Source: Janthinobacterium sp. GW456P (GTDB lineage Bacteria; Pseudomonadota; Gammaproteobacteria; Burkholderiales; Burkholderiaceae_D). From it: a DNA stretch of 64,000 bases. Position 1 is the first letter of the stretch. Each line of letters starts with the position of its first letter. The position numbers and the translations under genes were made by a program. The stretch is from assembly GCF_002127655.1 (NCBI RefSeq), contig NZ_NEHB01000008.1, forward strand, positions 59,334 through 123,333, given 5' to 3'. Below are positions 8,552 through 17,327 of the stretch, piece after piece. The notes under the pieces are model-generated. The model made no database searches and was not told the DNA's origin. It saw only the letters and a list, made by a program, of their open reading frames with translations.

Positions 8552-9669
8552 GCGGCCTCCTCGGCCGAGACGGCCGTTTTCTTGCTTTTGAGCTTGTTCA
8601 ACACACCGAGCATGCCCTGCTGCATGAACAGGGTGACGCCGATGAACAGCAAGCCCAGCGCGAACAGCCACAGTTCCGGCAAGGCGGCCGTGAACCAGCT
8701 TTTCAAGCCGTTCACGGTAAAGGCGCCCACAATCGGGCCGAGCAAGGTGCCGCGCCCGCCCACGGCCACCCACACGACCATCTCGATGGAGTTCGCCGGC
8801 GACATTTCGGACGGATTGATGATGCCCACTTGCGGCACGTACAGGGCGCCGGCGATGCCGCACAGCACGGCCGACAAGGTCCAGACGAACAGCTTGAACC
8901 ACAGCGGGTTGTAGCCGAGAAACATCAGCCGCGCCTCGCTGTCGCGCACGCCCTGCAGCACCCGGCCCAGCTTCGAGCGGACGATGGCGCGCGCGCCGAT
9001 CAAGGCCGCCAGCAGGAAGGCCAGGGTCAGCAGGAACAGCACGGCCCGGGTGGCGGGCGCCGTGATGTCATGACCCAATATCGTCTTGAAATCCGTGAAA
9101 CCGTTGTTGCCGCCAAAGCCCGTGTCGTTGCGGAAAAACAGCAGCATGAAGGCATACGTCATCGCTTGCGTGATGATGGAAAAATACACGCCTTTGATGC
9201 GCGAGCGAAAGGCAAAATAACCGAAGACAAAGGCGAGCACGCCCGGCACCAGTACTACGAGGGCCATGCAGTACCAGAAGTGTTCCGTGAAGGCCCAGTA
9301 CCACGGATAGGTTTTCCAGTCGAGAAAGACCATGAAATCAGGCAGGCTGCTGCGATACTGGCCCTGGTCGCCGATGGCGCGCATCAGATACATGCCGTGC
9401 GCATACGCGCCCAAGGCAAAAAACACGCCATGGCCGAGCGACAGGATACCCGTGTAGCCCCAGACGAGGTCCAGCGCCAGCGCGGCCAGCGCATAGCACA
9501 TGAACTTGCCCACCAGCGCCACCGTGTAGGCGGACACGTGCAAGGCATGGCCTTCGGCAAACATCAGGTTAAAAATCGGCAACAGCGCCGCCAGCACGCT
9601 GCAGGCGGCAATCGCCAGCCAGACGGGCCGCGAAAACAGGCCCTGTTTGATCGGGTAGGAGATAGTCAT
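8548..9669 (-). CDS. urtC: urea ABC transporter permease UrtC
   Basis: LivM-type inner-membrane permease of 373 residues with about ten hydrophobic segments. The conserved LDLVWGYTGILSLGHGVFFALGAY and, near the C-terminus, VAVGGRGTLLGPIVGA are family marks. The start ATG 9669 overlaps the urtB stop (ATGA), and the end overlaps urtD, so the permease and ATPase genes are translationally coupled. Confidence 0.93.
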   Translation of the reverse strand: MTISYPIKQGLFSRPVWLAIAACSVLAALLPIFNLMFAEGHALHVSAYTVALVGKFMCYALAALALDLVWGYTGILSLGHGVFFALGAYAHGMYLMRAIGDQGQYRSSLPDFMVFLDWKTYPWYWAFTEHFWYCMALVVLVPGVLAFVFGYFAFRSRIKGVYFSIITQAMTYAFMLLFFRNDTGFGGNNGFTDFKTILGHDITAPATRAVLFLLTLAFLLAALIGARAIVRSKLGRVLQGVRDSEARLMFLGYNPLWFKLFVWTLSAVLCGIAGALYVPQVGIINPSEMSPANSIEMVVWVAVGGRGTLLGPIVGAFTVNGLKSWFTAALPELWLFALGLLFIGVTLFMQQGMLGVLNKLKSKKTAVSAEEAA

Positions 9670-11252
9670 TCGACGCTGCGTCCCTTCATGGCAAACAGGC
9701 CCTGCGGCCGGCGCTGGATGAAAATGATGATGAACACCAGGATGGCGATCTTCGCCAGCACGGCGCCCGCCACCGGTTCGAGGAATTTGTTCACTTCGCC
9801 CAGGCCCAACGCGGCGATCACGGTGCCGGCCAGCTGCCCCACGCCGCCCAGCACCACCACCATGAAGGAGTCGACGATATAGCTTTGGCCCAAGTCCGGC
9901 CCCACATTGCCCAGCTGCGACAAGGCCACGCCACCGAGTCCCGCGATACCGGAACCGAGGCCGAAGGTCAGCATGTCGACCTTGCCCGTGGCCACGCCCA
10001 CGCAATCGGCCATGCGGCGGTTTTGCGTGACGGCCCGCACGAACAGGCCCAGCCGCGTCTTGTTGAGGATCAGCCACACGGCCACGACGACGACGATGGC
10101 GAAGACGATGATGGCCAGGCGGTTGTACGGCAACACGAGGCCGCCCAGCACGCTGATGCCGCCCGACATCCAGGCCGGATTGGCCACTTCCACGTTTTGC
10201 GCACCGAAGATCGTGCGCACCGTCTGCATGAGGATCAGGCTGATGCCCCAGGTGGCCAGCAGGGTTTCCAGCGGCCGCCCGTACAGCCAGCGGATCACCG
10301 TGCGTTCGAGCGCCACGCCGACCAAACTGGCAACAAAAAAGGCGGCCGGCAAGGCGGCCAGCAGATACGCATCCTGCAGGCCCGGCAGGTAGGCGCGGAA
10401 AAACAGCTGGCACAAATAGGTCGTGTACGCGCCTATCATCAGCAATTCGCCGTGCGCCATATTGATGATACCCATCAAGCCGAAGGTGATGGCCAGCCCC
10501 AGCGCGGCCAGCAGCAACACGCTGCCCAGCGAAACACCATAAAACACATTGCCGGCCAATTCCATGCGCGCCACTCTGCCCTTGATCTGGCGCAGGGTGT
10601 CGATGGCGGCCAGCTGCACGGCTTCGTCGGGTTCACCGCCCTTCTCCAGCATGGCTTGCAGCACCGGCAGCAAACGCGCATCGCTGCTGCCGGCCAGCGC
10701 CTGCACGGCTTGCTTGCGCGTGGCCGCATCGGGCGCATGCAGGTTGGCGCTGGCGATCAGCACCTGCAATATCTGCCGGATCTCGCCATCGTTTTCCCGC
10801 GCCAGCGCCGTGCGGATCAACGGAAGCTGCGCCGGGTCGACCGCCTTTTGCAAGGCTTGCGCGGCCGCCAGCCGGGCGCTGCGTTCCGGCGCCAGCAGCT
10901 GCAAGCCCGACAAGGCGCCTGCCACGGCCGCGCGCAAGCGGTTGTTGACCATCACGCCATCGATGCCTTCCGGCAGCGGCACGTTCTGGCCGATGGCAGG
11001 GTCAAGCGCCTGCTCGCCGTCGACGATGTACGCCTTGCCGTCGGGCGCGGCGTACAGGCTGTCGTTCTGCAAGGCGTGCAGCACCTTGGCGGCCTCGGGC
11101 GTGGCCAGGGCGGCGATCCGGGCCACGGCGGCGACCCTGGCGTCGGGATCGTCGCCGGCCAGCGGTTTGAGCAGGTCGGGAGGGATGGCGGCCTGCGCCA
11201 TGGACGACAGGCACAGGCAGGCGAAGACCAGCAGCGATGTGAATAGCCTCAT
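9666..11252 (-). CDS. urtB: urea ABC transporter permease UrtB
   Basis: Permease of 528 residues. It starts with a signal peptide (MRLFTSLLVFACLCLSSMAQA), then an alpha-helical region with HEAT-like pairs (about 25-235), then a LivH-type membrane domain with GIINMAHGELLMIGAY and GGVGQLAGTVIAALGLG. The periplasmic extension is usual for UrtB and absent from LivH. I chose ATG 11252 because it begins the signal peptide; the upstream part of the open frame lacks similarity to UrtB. Confidence 0.93.
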   Translation of the reverse strand: MRLFTSLLVFACLCLSSMAQAAIPPDLLKPLAGDDPDARVAAVARIAALATPEAAKVLHALQNDSLYAAPDGKAYIVDGEQALDPAIGQNVPLPEGIDGVMVNNRLRAAVAGALSGLQLLAPERSARLAAAQALQKAVDPAQLPLIRTALARENDGEIRQILQVLIASANLHAPDAATRKQAVQALAGSSDARLLPVLQAMLEKGGEPDEAVQLAAIDTLRQIKGRVARMELAGNVFYGVSLGSVLLLAALGLAITFGLMGIINMAHGELLMIGAYTTYLCQLFFRAYLPGLQDAYLLAALPAAFFVASLVGVALERTVIRWLYGRPLETLLATWGISLILMQTVRTIFGAQNVEVANPAWMSGGISVLGGLVLPYNRLAIIVFAIVVVVAVWLILNKTRLGLFVRAVTQNRRMADCVGVATGKVDMLTFGLGSGIAGLGGVALSQLGNVGPDLGQSYIVDSFMVVVLGGVGQLAGTVIAALGLGEVNKFLEPVAGAVLAKIAILVFIIIFIQRRPQGLFAMKGRSVE

Positions 11253-11319
11253 TGAGTTCCCGGGAAAGCGTTGATGGTCGGCGCCACCGGACGCGTGTCC
11301 GCTGGCGCTGGCGTGGCTT

Positions 11320-12573
11320 TTACAGCTTTTGCTTGCCCTCATTACCCTTGATATACGGGCTCCACGGCTGGGCGCGTATCGCTTCCTTGGTTTTCCACAC
11401 GACATTGAATTGCCCATCGGCCTTGATCTCGCCGATCATCACGGGCTTGTGCAAGTGGTGGTTCGTGGCATCCATGGTCAGGGTGAAGCCCGATGGCGCC
11501 TTGACGCTCTGGCCCGCCATGGCGGCGATGACCTTGTCCGTGTCCGTCGATTTCGCCTTTTCCACGGCTTGCGCCCACATATGGATGCCGACATAGGTCG
11601 CTTCCATCGGATCGTTCGTCACCACCGAAGCCGCGTTCGGCAGCTTTTGCGCCACGGCGTACGCTTTCCACTGCTTGATGAAGGCCGCGTTCACGGGGTT
11701 CTTGACGGATTCGAAATAATTCCACGCCGCCAGATGACCAAGCAAGGGTTTGGTATCGATGCCGCGCAGCTCTTCCTCGCCCACGGAAAACGCGACGACG
11801 GGCACGTCCGTGGCTTTCAGGCCGGCATTGCCCAGCTCCTTGTAGAACGGCACGTTCGAATCGCCATTGATGGTGGAAATGACGGCCGTCTTGCCGCCGG
11901 TGGAAAACTTCTTGATGTTGGCGACGATGGTTTGATAGTCGGCATGGCCGAACGGCGTGTAGACCTCGCTGATATCGCTATCCTTGACGCCACGGCTTTT
12001 CAGGAAGGCGCGCAATATCTTGTTGGTGGTGCGCGGATAGACATAATCCGTGCCCAGCAACACGAAGCGCTTGGCGCCGCCGCCATCTGTGCTCATCAGG
12101 TATTCGACGGCGGGAATCGCCTGCTGGTTCGGCGCGGCGCCCGTATAAAACACATTCTTTTCCAATTCCTCGCCCTCGTATTGCACGGGGTAAAACAGCA
12201 GGCTGTTGAGTTCCTTGAACACGGGCAACACCGACTTGCGCGACACGGAGGTCCAGCAGCCGAACACCACGGCGACCTTATCCTGCGCCACCAGTTGCCG
12301 CGCTTTTTCCGCGAACAAAGGCCAGTTCGACGCCGGGTCGACGACGACGGCTTCCAGCTTCTTGCCCAGCACGCCACCCTTGGCATTGATTTCAGCAATC
12401 GTCATAAGCGCCACATCCTTGAGCGAGGTTTCGGAGATGGCCATGGTGCCCGACAGGGAGTGCAAGATGCCGACCTTGATCGTATCGGCGGCCAGGGCAG
12501 CCTGCATGCAGGTGGACGTGGCCAGGGCGAATGCGCCGGCGGCGGCCGCTTTCAGGATGATGCGTCGTGACAT
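11320..12573 (-). CDS. urtA: urea ABC transporter substrate-binding protein UrtA
   Basis: Periplasmic urea-binding protein, 417 residues, first gene of urtABCDE. The N-terminus SRRIILKAAAAGAFALATS looks like a Tat-type leader with a cleavage site after LAADTIKVG. The mature part has the hallmarks of UrtA (VGILHSLSGTMAISETSLKD, FGCWTSVSRKSVLPVF, LFYPVQYEGEE). ATG 12573 is preceded by AGGAG with 5-nt spacing, which decides the start over in-frame codons upstream. No urease genes lie in the window. Confidence 0.95.
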   Translation of the reverse strand: MSRRIILKAAAAGAFALATSTCMQAALAADTIKVGILHSLSGTMAISETSLKDVALMTIAEINAKGGVLGKKLEAVVVDPASNWPLFAEKARQLVAQDKVAVVFGCWTSVSRKSVLPVFKELNSLLFYPVQYEGEELEKNVFYTGAAPNQQAIPAVEYLMSTDGGGAKRFVLLGTDYVYPRTTNKILRAFLKSRGVKDSDISEVYTPFGHADYQTIVANIKKFSTGGKTAVISTINGDSNVPFYKELGNAGLKATDVPVVAFSVGEEELRGIDTKPLLGHLAAWNYFESVKNPVNAAFIKQWKAYAVAQKLPNAASVVTNDPMEATYVGIHMWAQAVEKAKSTDTDKVIAAMAGQSVKAPSGFTLTMDATNHHLHKPVMIGEIKADGQFNVVWKTKEAIRAQPWSPYIKGNEGKQKL

Positions 12574-12627
12574 GGTGACTCCTGTGATGGGTTCGTGGGG
12601 ATCGAGCTGGGCCTGCGATGTTGTTAA

Positions 12628-12643
12628 AGCAGAATGCATGCCA
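12628..12643 (-). promoter_or_regulatory. sigma54-type promoter for urtABCDE
   Basis: On the minus strand TGGCATGCATTCTGCT gives GG-N10-GC, close to the sigma54 consensus TGGCAYG-N4-TTGC with one -12 mismatch. Transcription would start near 12617, about 45 nt before the urtA ATG. Nitrogen-controlled urt operons elsewhere use RpoN/NtrC. The rest of the 12574-12940 gap contains a TGGTGCG half-site resembling an NtrC half-box but no full palindrome. Confidence 0.5.
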
Positions 12644-12940
12644 GGCACATTTCCCGGCAGTTGCGGGGAGTGGGAGACAACGATGGCAAGATCAGGCGCG
12701 CGACCCACCGTTTTGGTGCGGCAGCGCCACTTTCTGGGGAATACAGCGCCATGTCCTCGACAGAAAAAACGGCCGGACGATATTAATAATGCAATTAACC
12801 AAAAACCAATTGAGCTTTCTTGATAAGCACACTAAGATATGACACTCTTATGTCGCATTGCCTGGCGGCGTGAGTAAACATGAAATCAGCGTGGTACTTG
12901 CTTCTTTCCCCGTTACTTAACTCACTTAGGTAGTTCACTC

Positions 12941-13138
12941 ATGAAAAATATGATCGCGGGCGTGTGCGCCCTGTTGATGTTGAGCGCATGCGCCGCACCT
13001 ACGACGGCCCCGGCAGGTGGCACGAGCACGAGCCAACTCAAGGTCGACGACGAAGGCAGTACGGGCAGCAATATCAAGAAACGTCCGAAAAAAGCGGCTG
13101 AAGTCGTGTCTGTCAGCACGACGAACCGCAGCGCCTGA
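12941..13138 (+). CDS. small lipoprotein
   Basis: A 65-residue protein with a lipoprotein signal (MKNMIAGVCALLMLSACAAP; lipobox LSAC, cysteine at residue 17). The mature part is about 48 residues, rich in T, S and G, then basic (NIKKRPKKAAEV), probably unstructured and membrane-anchored. Function unknown. A stable hairpin follows it. Confidence 0.65.
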   Translation: MKNMIAGVCALLMLSACAAPTTAPAGGTSTSQLKVDDEGSTGSNIKKRPKKAAEVVSVSTTNRSA

Positions 13139-13169
13139 TCAAGCTGCGACAAGCACGTGACGTCGTTCC

Positions 13170-13192
13170 AGGGCCTGCCACGCGCAGGCCCT
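13170..13192 (+). terminator. hairpin after the small lipoprotein gene
   Basis: A perfect 9-bp stem AGGGCCTGC / GCAGGCCCT with a 5-nt loop, 31 bases after the lipoprotein stop. The T tract is weak. It lies between two converging genes and could serve both strands. Confidence 0.5.
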
Positions 13193-13211
13193 GTTCATGT
13201 CTGGGGCGCGC

Positions 13212-13994
13212 CTAGCCCTTGATACCTCGCAAGCGGCGCCAGCCCTTGCGGCCCAGCGGGAACAGCAGCACGAAAGCGAGCAGCCACGGCAGGATGTAGG
13301 CCATGGCCGTGATGGCGTTGGCCACGCCTTCCGACAGGTTTTCCGTGAAATTGCCCAACGCGCGCTTGACGGGGCGCCAGAACGATTGCTTGCCTTCGGC
13401 GCTGATGGCCACGTTCAGCAAGTCCGTGTCGATGCGCTGCATCAATAGCGCATCGGCCGCCGTCGCCTGCTCCAGTTCCACCTGCACGGCGGCCAGCTCC
13501 TTGCTCACCTTGATCAGCGCATCGACGTTCGTGCCCGAGCGCTTTTCCAGGCCTTGCAGCTGCGCCTGATACTGCTTGAGCATGTCCAGGCGCTTCTTGC
13601 TGTCGAGTACGGGCCGGCCCAGGTCTTCCACCTTGGTGCCCTGGCTGGTGACGTCGCCTTCGGACGCGACCAGCGCAACGAGCTTCTTGATGCCGGCCGG
13701 CTTGGCGCGCATGCTGATGCGCGCGTGCACGTAACGGCCGCCGTCGATGCTGGAATCAAGCAGCAAACAGCCATTGTCCGTGTCGGCCTTGCAGGCGGCG
13801 AGCACTTTTTCATACAGGGGCCGCACTTGCGCCTCGTTCGTATCGACGCTGACATTATGTTCATAGGCAAGAAACTCGCTGCCTTTTTCCTTGCCGTCGA
13901 GACGCACGGCGCTCGCTTGCCCGCCGCTCTCGCCCTTGCCGCCGCAACCGGCCAGCAGCAACAGGCCGATCAGACCAAGATACACTTTTTTCAT
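13212..13994 (-). CDS. DUF4349-type lipoprotein
   Basis: A 260-residue lipoprotein: signal MKKVYLGLIGLLLLAGCGG with lipobox LAGC; a mixed domain (residues about 45-140) with a cysteine pair CKADTDNGCL; a coiled-coil stretch (about 150-200, KKRLDMLKQYQAQLQGLEKR); and a C-terminal membrane helix (AYILPWLLAFVLLFPLG) ended by a basic tail. This matches the DUF4349 architecture. I start at ATG 13994, where the signal begins. It forms a likely two-gene unit with the transglutaminase-like gene, 16 bases upstream. Function unknown. Confidence 0.7.
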   Translation of the reverse strand: MKKVYLGLIGLLLLAGCGGKGESGGQASAVRLDGKEKGSEFLAYEHNVSVDTNEAQVRPLYEKVLAACKADTDNGCLLLDSSIDGGRYVHARISMRAKPAGIKKLVALVASEGDVTSQGTKVEDLGRPVLDSKKRLDMLKQYQAQLQGLEKRSGTNVDALIKVSKELAAVQVELEQATAADALLMQRIDTDLLNVAISAEGKQSFWRPVKRALGNFTENLSEGVANAITAMAYILPWLLAFVLLFPLGRKGWRRLRGIKG

Positions 13995-14010
13995 GATGTC
14001 TTTCTTCGAG

Positions 14011-14610
14011 TTATTTGGACTGCGGCAGCAGTTCGATATCGGGCAAGTGCGCGGCCACGTCCTGCACGGTCGCATGACCGGTCAGCGATGCGATCATCTG
14101 GGGCAAGGGCTCCGCCCAGATTTCCGGCAAGTCGCGTTCCTCGGGCGCCAGCACGGGAAAGGCCAGCTGCTCGCGCGGCGGCGTGAAGGCGGCCGCGACG
14201 CCGGGCTTGTTGCCGCGCGCATCGATACGGTACCAGCCATACTCCTGCAGATACACGGCGTTCAAGCCATGCAGGCAAAATGGCGGCCCCACTTCGCCGA
14301 CGGCCAGGCGCTGGTAGCACAGGCCGGCAGGAATGCCATTGGCGCGCAGCAGCGCGGCCAGCAGATGGCTCTTCGCATAGCAATAGCCCGTACCATGCTG
14401 CAAGACGTCGGACGCGCGGCAAGTGACGGGATTGCGCTGGTAGTCCCAGCTGTGGGCGATATCGTCGCGCACAAAGGCAAAGCAGCGGGCCGCGATGGCG
14501 GCGTCGCCCACGGCATCGGCCGCCAGTTCGGCCGCCTTGGCGCGCACGGCAGGATGGTCGCTGTCGATATGAGTGCTGCTGGCTAGATAGAGGGAGAAAT
14601 CGGTAGACAT
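14011..14610 (-). CDS. transglutaminase-like domain protein
   Basis: Soluble protein of 199 residues with a transglutaminase-like triad: cysteine in HGTGYCYAKSHLLAALLRA, histidine in CLHGLNAVYLQ, and aspartate in WYRIDARGN. Such COG1305 proteins are cysteine proteases, peptidases or amidases; the substrate here cannot be told. ATG 14610 (MSTDFSLYL) is chosen because upstream sequence in frame lacks domain character. It has no signal peptide. Confidence 0.75.
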   Translation of the reverse strand: MSTDFSLYLASSTHIDSDHPAVRAKAAELAADAVGDAAIAARCFAFVRDDIAHSWDYQRNPVTCRASDVLQHGTGYCYAKSHLLAALLRANGIPAGLCYQRLAVGEVGPPFCLHGLNAVYLQEYGWYRIDARGNKPGVAAAFTPPREQLAFPVLAPEERDLPEIWAEPLPQMIASLTGHATVQDVAAHLPDIELLPQSK

Positions 14611-14875
14611 AACATAAAGGCAATGCGAAAAGATAATGCGCGATTTTAGTCGAAGCGGCGCAAGATTCACCGTTTCTTTGCGCAGGAACAAAGAAAATCC
14701 ACGCGTCAGGCTGGCTGCGCGAGGGCCGGCGACTTTGGCGCCGGCCCGGTAGCTGGTATCATGCGGGCAAACGCTGCCGGCCCTGTTGGCCCGGCACATG
14801 CACTATCCTGCGAAGCGGACCCGCCACCGGGCGCGCCGCCGACGCCTCCCTACAGATCAGAGAAACGAGTTCCCT

Positions 14876-15457
14876 ATGAGCACCTCATCGTCCCACCCAT
14901 CGTTCTGGCGCCGTGTCCCGCTGGCTTTCGGCGCCTTCTTCAGCACCCTGTCGGACGCCGCCTATGCGGCCCGCGTGGAAAAGCTGTCCCTGCCCGAGGC
15001 CGCCCCTGTGGCGCCGGTGGCGCCCGCTCCGGCCCCCGTGTCGGCGCCGGCCGCCGCGCCCGTCATATTAAAAGAGGCAACGCCGGATGCGGCCCTGCAA
15101 TTGCTGGCCCTGCTGCAACGCGAAGCGCGCCTGATCGATTTCACCCAGGAAAACCTGGGCAGCCATGCCGATGCCGACATCGGCGCGGCCGCCCGCGTCG
15201 TGCATGAAGGCTGCGCCAAGGTCATGCGCGAATACTTCACCATCGACGCCGTGCGCCAGGAAGCCGAGGGCAGCCGCATCGTGCTGCAGGAAGGTTTTGA
15301 TTCCGCGCAAGTACGCCTGACGGGCAACGTCGTCGGTTCCGCGCCGTTCACGGGTACCCTGAGCCACCGCGGCTGGCGCGCCTCCAGCGTGCGCCTGCCG
15401 AAACTGAGCGGACAGCACGACGCCGCCATCCTGGCACCGGCCGAGGTGGAACTGTGA
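14876..15457 (+). CDS. DUF2760 family protein
   Basis: A 193-residue protein, first gene of a three-gene operon with two Hsp70 homologues. After a short N-terminal hydrophobic segment (VPLAFGAFFSTLSDAAYA) comes a Pro/Ala-rich linker (about 42-65), then the DUF2760 domain with LLALLQREARLIDFTQEN, ARVVHEGCAKVM, and RLTGNVVGSAPFTGTLSHRG. Function unknown. The fixed pairing with the Hsp70 genes suggests it is a partner or client of these chaperones. Its stop overlaps the next start (GTGA). Confidence 0.8.
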   Translation: MSTSSSHPSFWRRVPLAFGAFFSTLSDAAYAARVEKLSLPEAAPVAPVAPAPAPVSAPAAAPVILKEATPDAALQLLALLQREARLIDFTQENLGSHADADIGAAARVVHEGCAKVMREYFTIDAVRQEAEGSRIVLQEGFDSAQVRLTGNVVGSAPFTGTLSHRGWRASSVRLPKLSGQHDAAILAPAEVEL

Positions 15458-17322
15458 ACGACGCAACGAACAACACCCCGCGCTACGCCATCGGCATCGA
15501 CCTGGGCACCACCCACAGCGCCCTGTCATATGTGAACCTGGTCGAAAGCGACGGCGAAAAGTCCAGCCACGGCGTGCTGAAGGTGCCGCAGCTGTCGGCG
15601 CCGGGCACCGTCGAAGACCTTGCACTGCTGCCGTCCTTCGTTTACCTGCCGCACCTTGATGAAGTGGCGGCGGGCGACCTGGCCCTGCCCTGGGTCACCG
15701 AGGAAGCGGAAGCGCCGTTCGTCGTGGGCGAAATGGCCCGCAGCCGCGGCGCCACCACGCCGATCCGTCTGGTGTCGAGCGCGAAAAGCTGGCTGTGCCA
15801 CCCGGGCGTGGACCGCCGCGCAGCGATCCTGCCGAACGACGCGCCGGCGGAAGTGCCGCGCATCTCGCCGATCACGGCCGCCACGCGCTACCTGACGCAC
15901 TTGCGCCAGGCCTGGGACCACGCCCACCCGCAAGCGCCGTTCGCCGAGCAGGAAATCACGGTGACGATACCCGCCTCGTTCGACCCGGCCGCGCGCGAGC
16001 TGACGATGGAAGCGGCGCAGGCGGCCGGCTACACCGCATTGACCCTGCTCGAAGAGCCGCAGGCGGCCCTGTACAGCTGGATCCAGACCAGCGAAGGACG
16101 CTGGCGCAAGGAAGTCAAGCCCGGCGACATCATCCTGGTCGTCGACGTGGGCGGCGGCACCAGCGACTTTTCACTGATCGCCGTGCTCGAGCGCGACGGC
16201 GTGCTGGAACCGCACCGCGTGGCCGTCGGCGAACATATCCTGCTGGGCGGCGACAATATGGACCTGGCCCTGGCCCACCTGGTGGCGCGTAAACTCGCCG
16301 CCAACGGCACCCAGCTGGACGCCTGGCAAATGCGCGCGCTGACCTACGGCTGCCGCAGCGCCAAGGAAAGCCTGCTGGCCGACAGCGGCCTCGATGTGGC
16401 ACCGATCGTCGTGCCCAGCCGCGGCTCGAAGCTGATCGGCGGCTCCATCCGCACGGAACTGACGCGCGCGGAAGTATCCACCTTCATTCTCGACGGCTTC
16501 TTCCCGCAGGTGGAGGCATCGAGCCGCCCTGCCGTGCGCACGCGCGCCGGACTGACGCAACTGGGCTTGCCCTACGCGCAGGACGCAGCCATCACGCGCC
16601 ACCTGGCCGCCTTCCTGAGCCGCCAAGTGGCGGCGACCAGCGAACTGGAAGGCTTCGCGGGCCGCCAGGCGGAAGGCGCCAGCTTCCTGCATCCGACGGC
16701 CGTGCTGTTCAACGGCGGCGTCTTCAAGTCGGACTTGCTGGTGCAGCGCATCATGAGCACCGTCAACGACTGGCTGTACATGGAAGGCGCGGAACCGGCG
16801 CGCATGCTGGCCGGGGCCGACCTGGACCTGGCCGTGGCGCGCGGCGCCGCCTATTACAGCTACGTGCGGCGCGGCCATGGCGTGCGCATCCGCGGCGGCA
16901 CGGCCAGCGCCTTTTATGTGGCCATCGAATCGGCCATGCCCGCCATCCCCGGCATGGAACCGCCGATCCAGGCCCTGTGCGTGGCGCCGTTCGGCATGGA
17001 AGAAGGCAGCGAGCTGGAACTGCCGGGCCAGCAATTCGGCCTCGTCGTGGGCGAACCCGTGCACTTCCGCTTCTTCGCCTCGTCCACGCGCCGCAACGAC
17101 CAGATCGGCGATTTGCTCGACTTCTGGGGTCCCGATGAATTGCAGGAGCTGAGCGAAATCCAGGCGACCCTGTCCGCCGAAGGCCGCCAGGCCGGCGACG
17201 TGGTGCAAGTCAAACTGCACGCCCGAGTGACGGAAGCGGGCACCCTGGAGCTGCTGGCCGTGTCCCTTGACGGCGCCGAGCGCTGGAAGGTGGAATTCGA
17301 CGTGCGCGGCACGCCGCAATAA
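15454..17322 (+). CDS. Hsp70-family protein (DnaK-like ATPase), first copy
   Basis: A 622-residue Hsp70 homologue starting with GTG inside the DUF2760 stop codon. The ATPase motifs are intact: phosphate-1 AIGIDLGTTHSALSYV, phosphate-2 VVDVGGGTSDFSLIAV, LLEEPQAALYSW, and an adenosine-type motif around LFNGGVFKSD. The C-terminal about 150 residues are unlike the DnaK substrate-binding domain, and no lid is visible. There is no GrpE or DnaJ gene nearby. It probably works with the second copy rather than in bulk folding. Confidence 0.85.
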   Translation: MNDATNNTPRYAIGIDLGTTHSALSYVNLVESDGEKSSHGVLKVPQLSAPGTVEDLALLPSFVYLPHLDEVAAGDLALPWVTEEAEAPFVVGEMARSRGATTPIRLVSSAKSWLCHPGVDRRAAILPNDAPAEVPRISPITAATRYLTHLRQAWDHAHPQAPFAEQEITVTIPASFDPAARELTMEAAQAAGYTALTLLEEPQAALYSWIQTSEGRWRKEVKPGDIILVVDVGGGTSDFSLIAVLERDGVLEPHRVAVGEHILLGGDNMDLALAHLVARKLAANGTQLDAWQMRALTYGCRSAKESLLADSGLDVAPIVVPSRGSKLIGGSIRTELTRAEVSTFILDGFFPQVEASSRPAVRTRAGLTQLGLPYAQDAAITRHLAAFLSRQVAATSELEGFAGRQAEGASFLHPTAVLFNGGVFKSDLLVQRIMSTVNDWLYMEGAEPARMLAGADLDLAVARGAAYYSYVRRGHGVRIRGGTASAFYVAIESAMPAIPGMEPPIQALCVAPFGMEEGSELELPGQQFGLVVGEPVHFRFFASSTRRNDQIGDLLDFWGPDELQELSEIQATLSAEGRQAGDVVQVKLHARVTEAGTLELLAVSLDGAERWKVEFDVRGTPQ

Positions 17323-17327
17323 GCGCC

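Noticed and set aside
7721..8902. Longer UrtD start upstream of 8551
   Set aside because: The upstream 117 codons lie within urtC and have no ATPase similarity; the ATGA overlap supports 8551.
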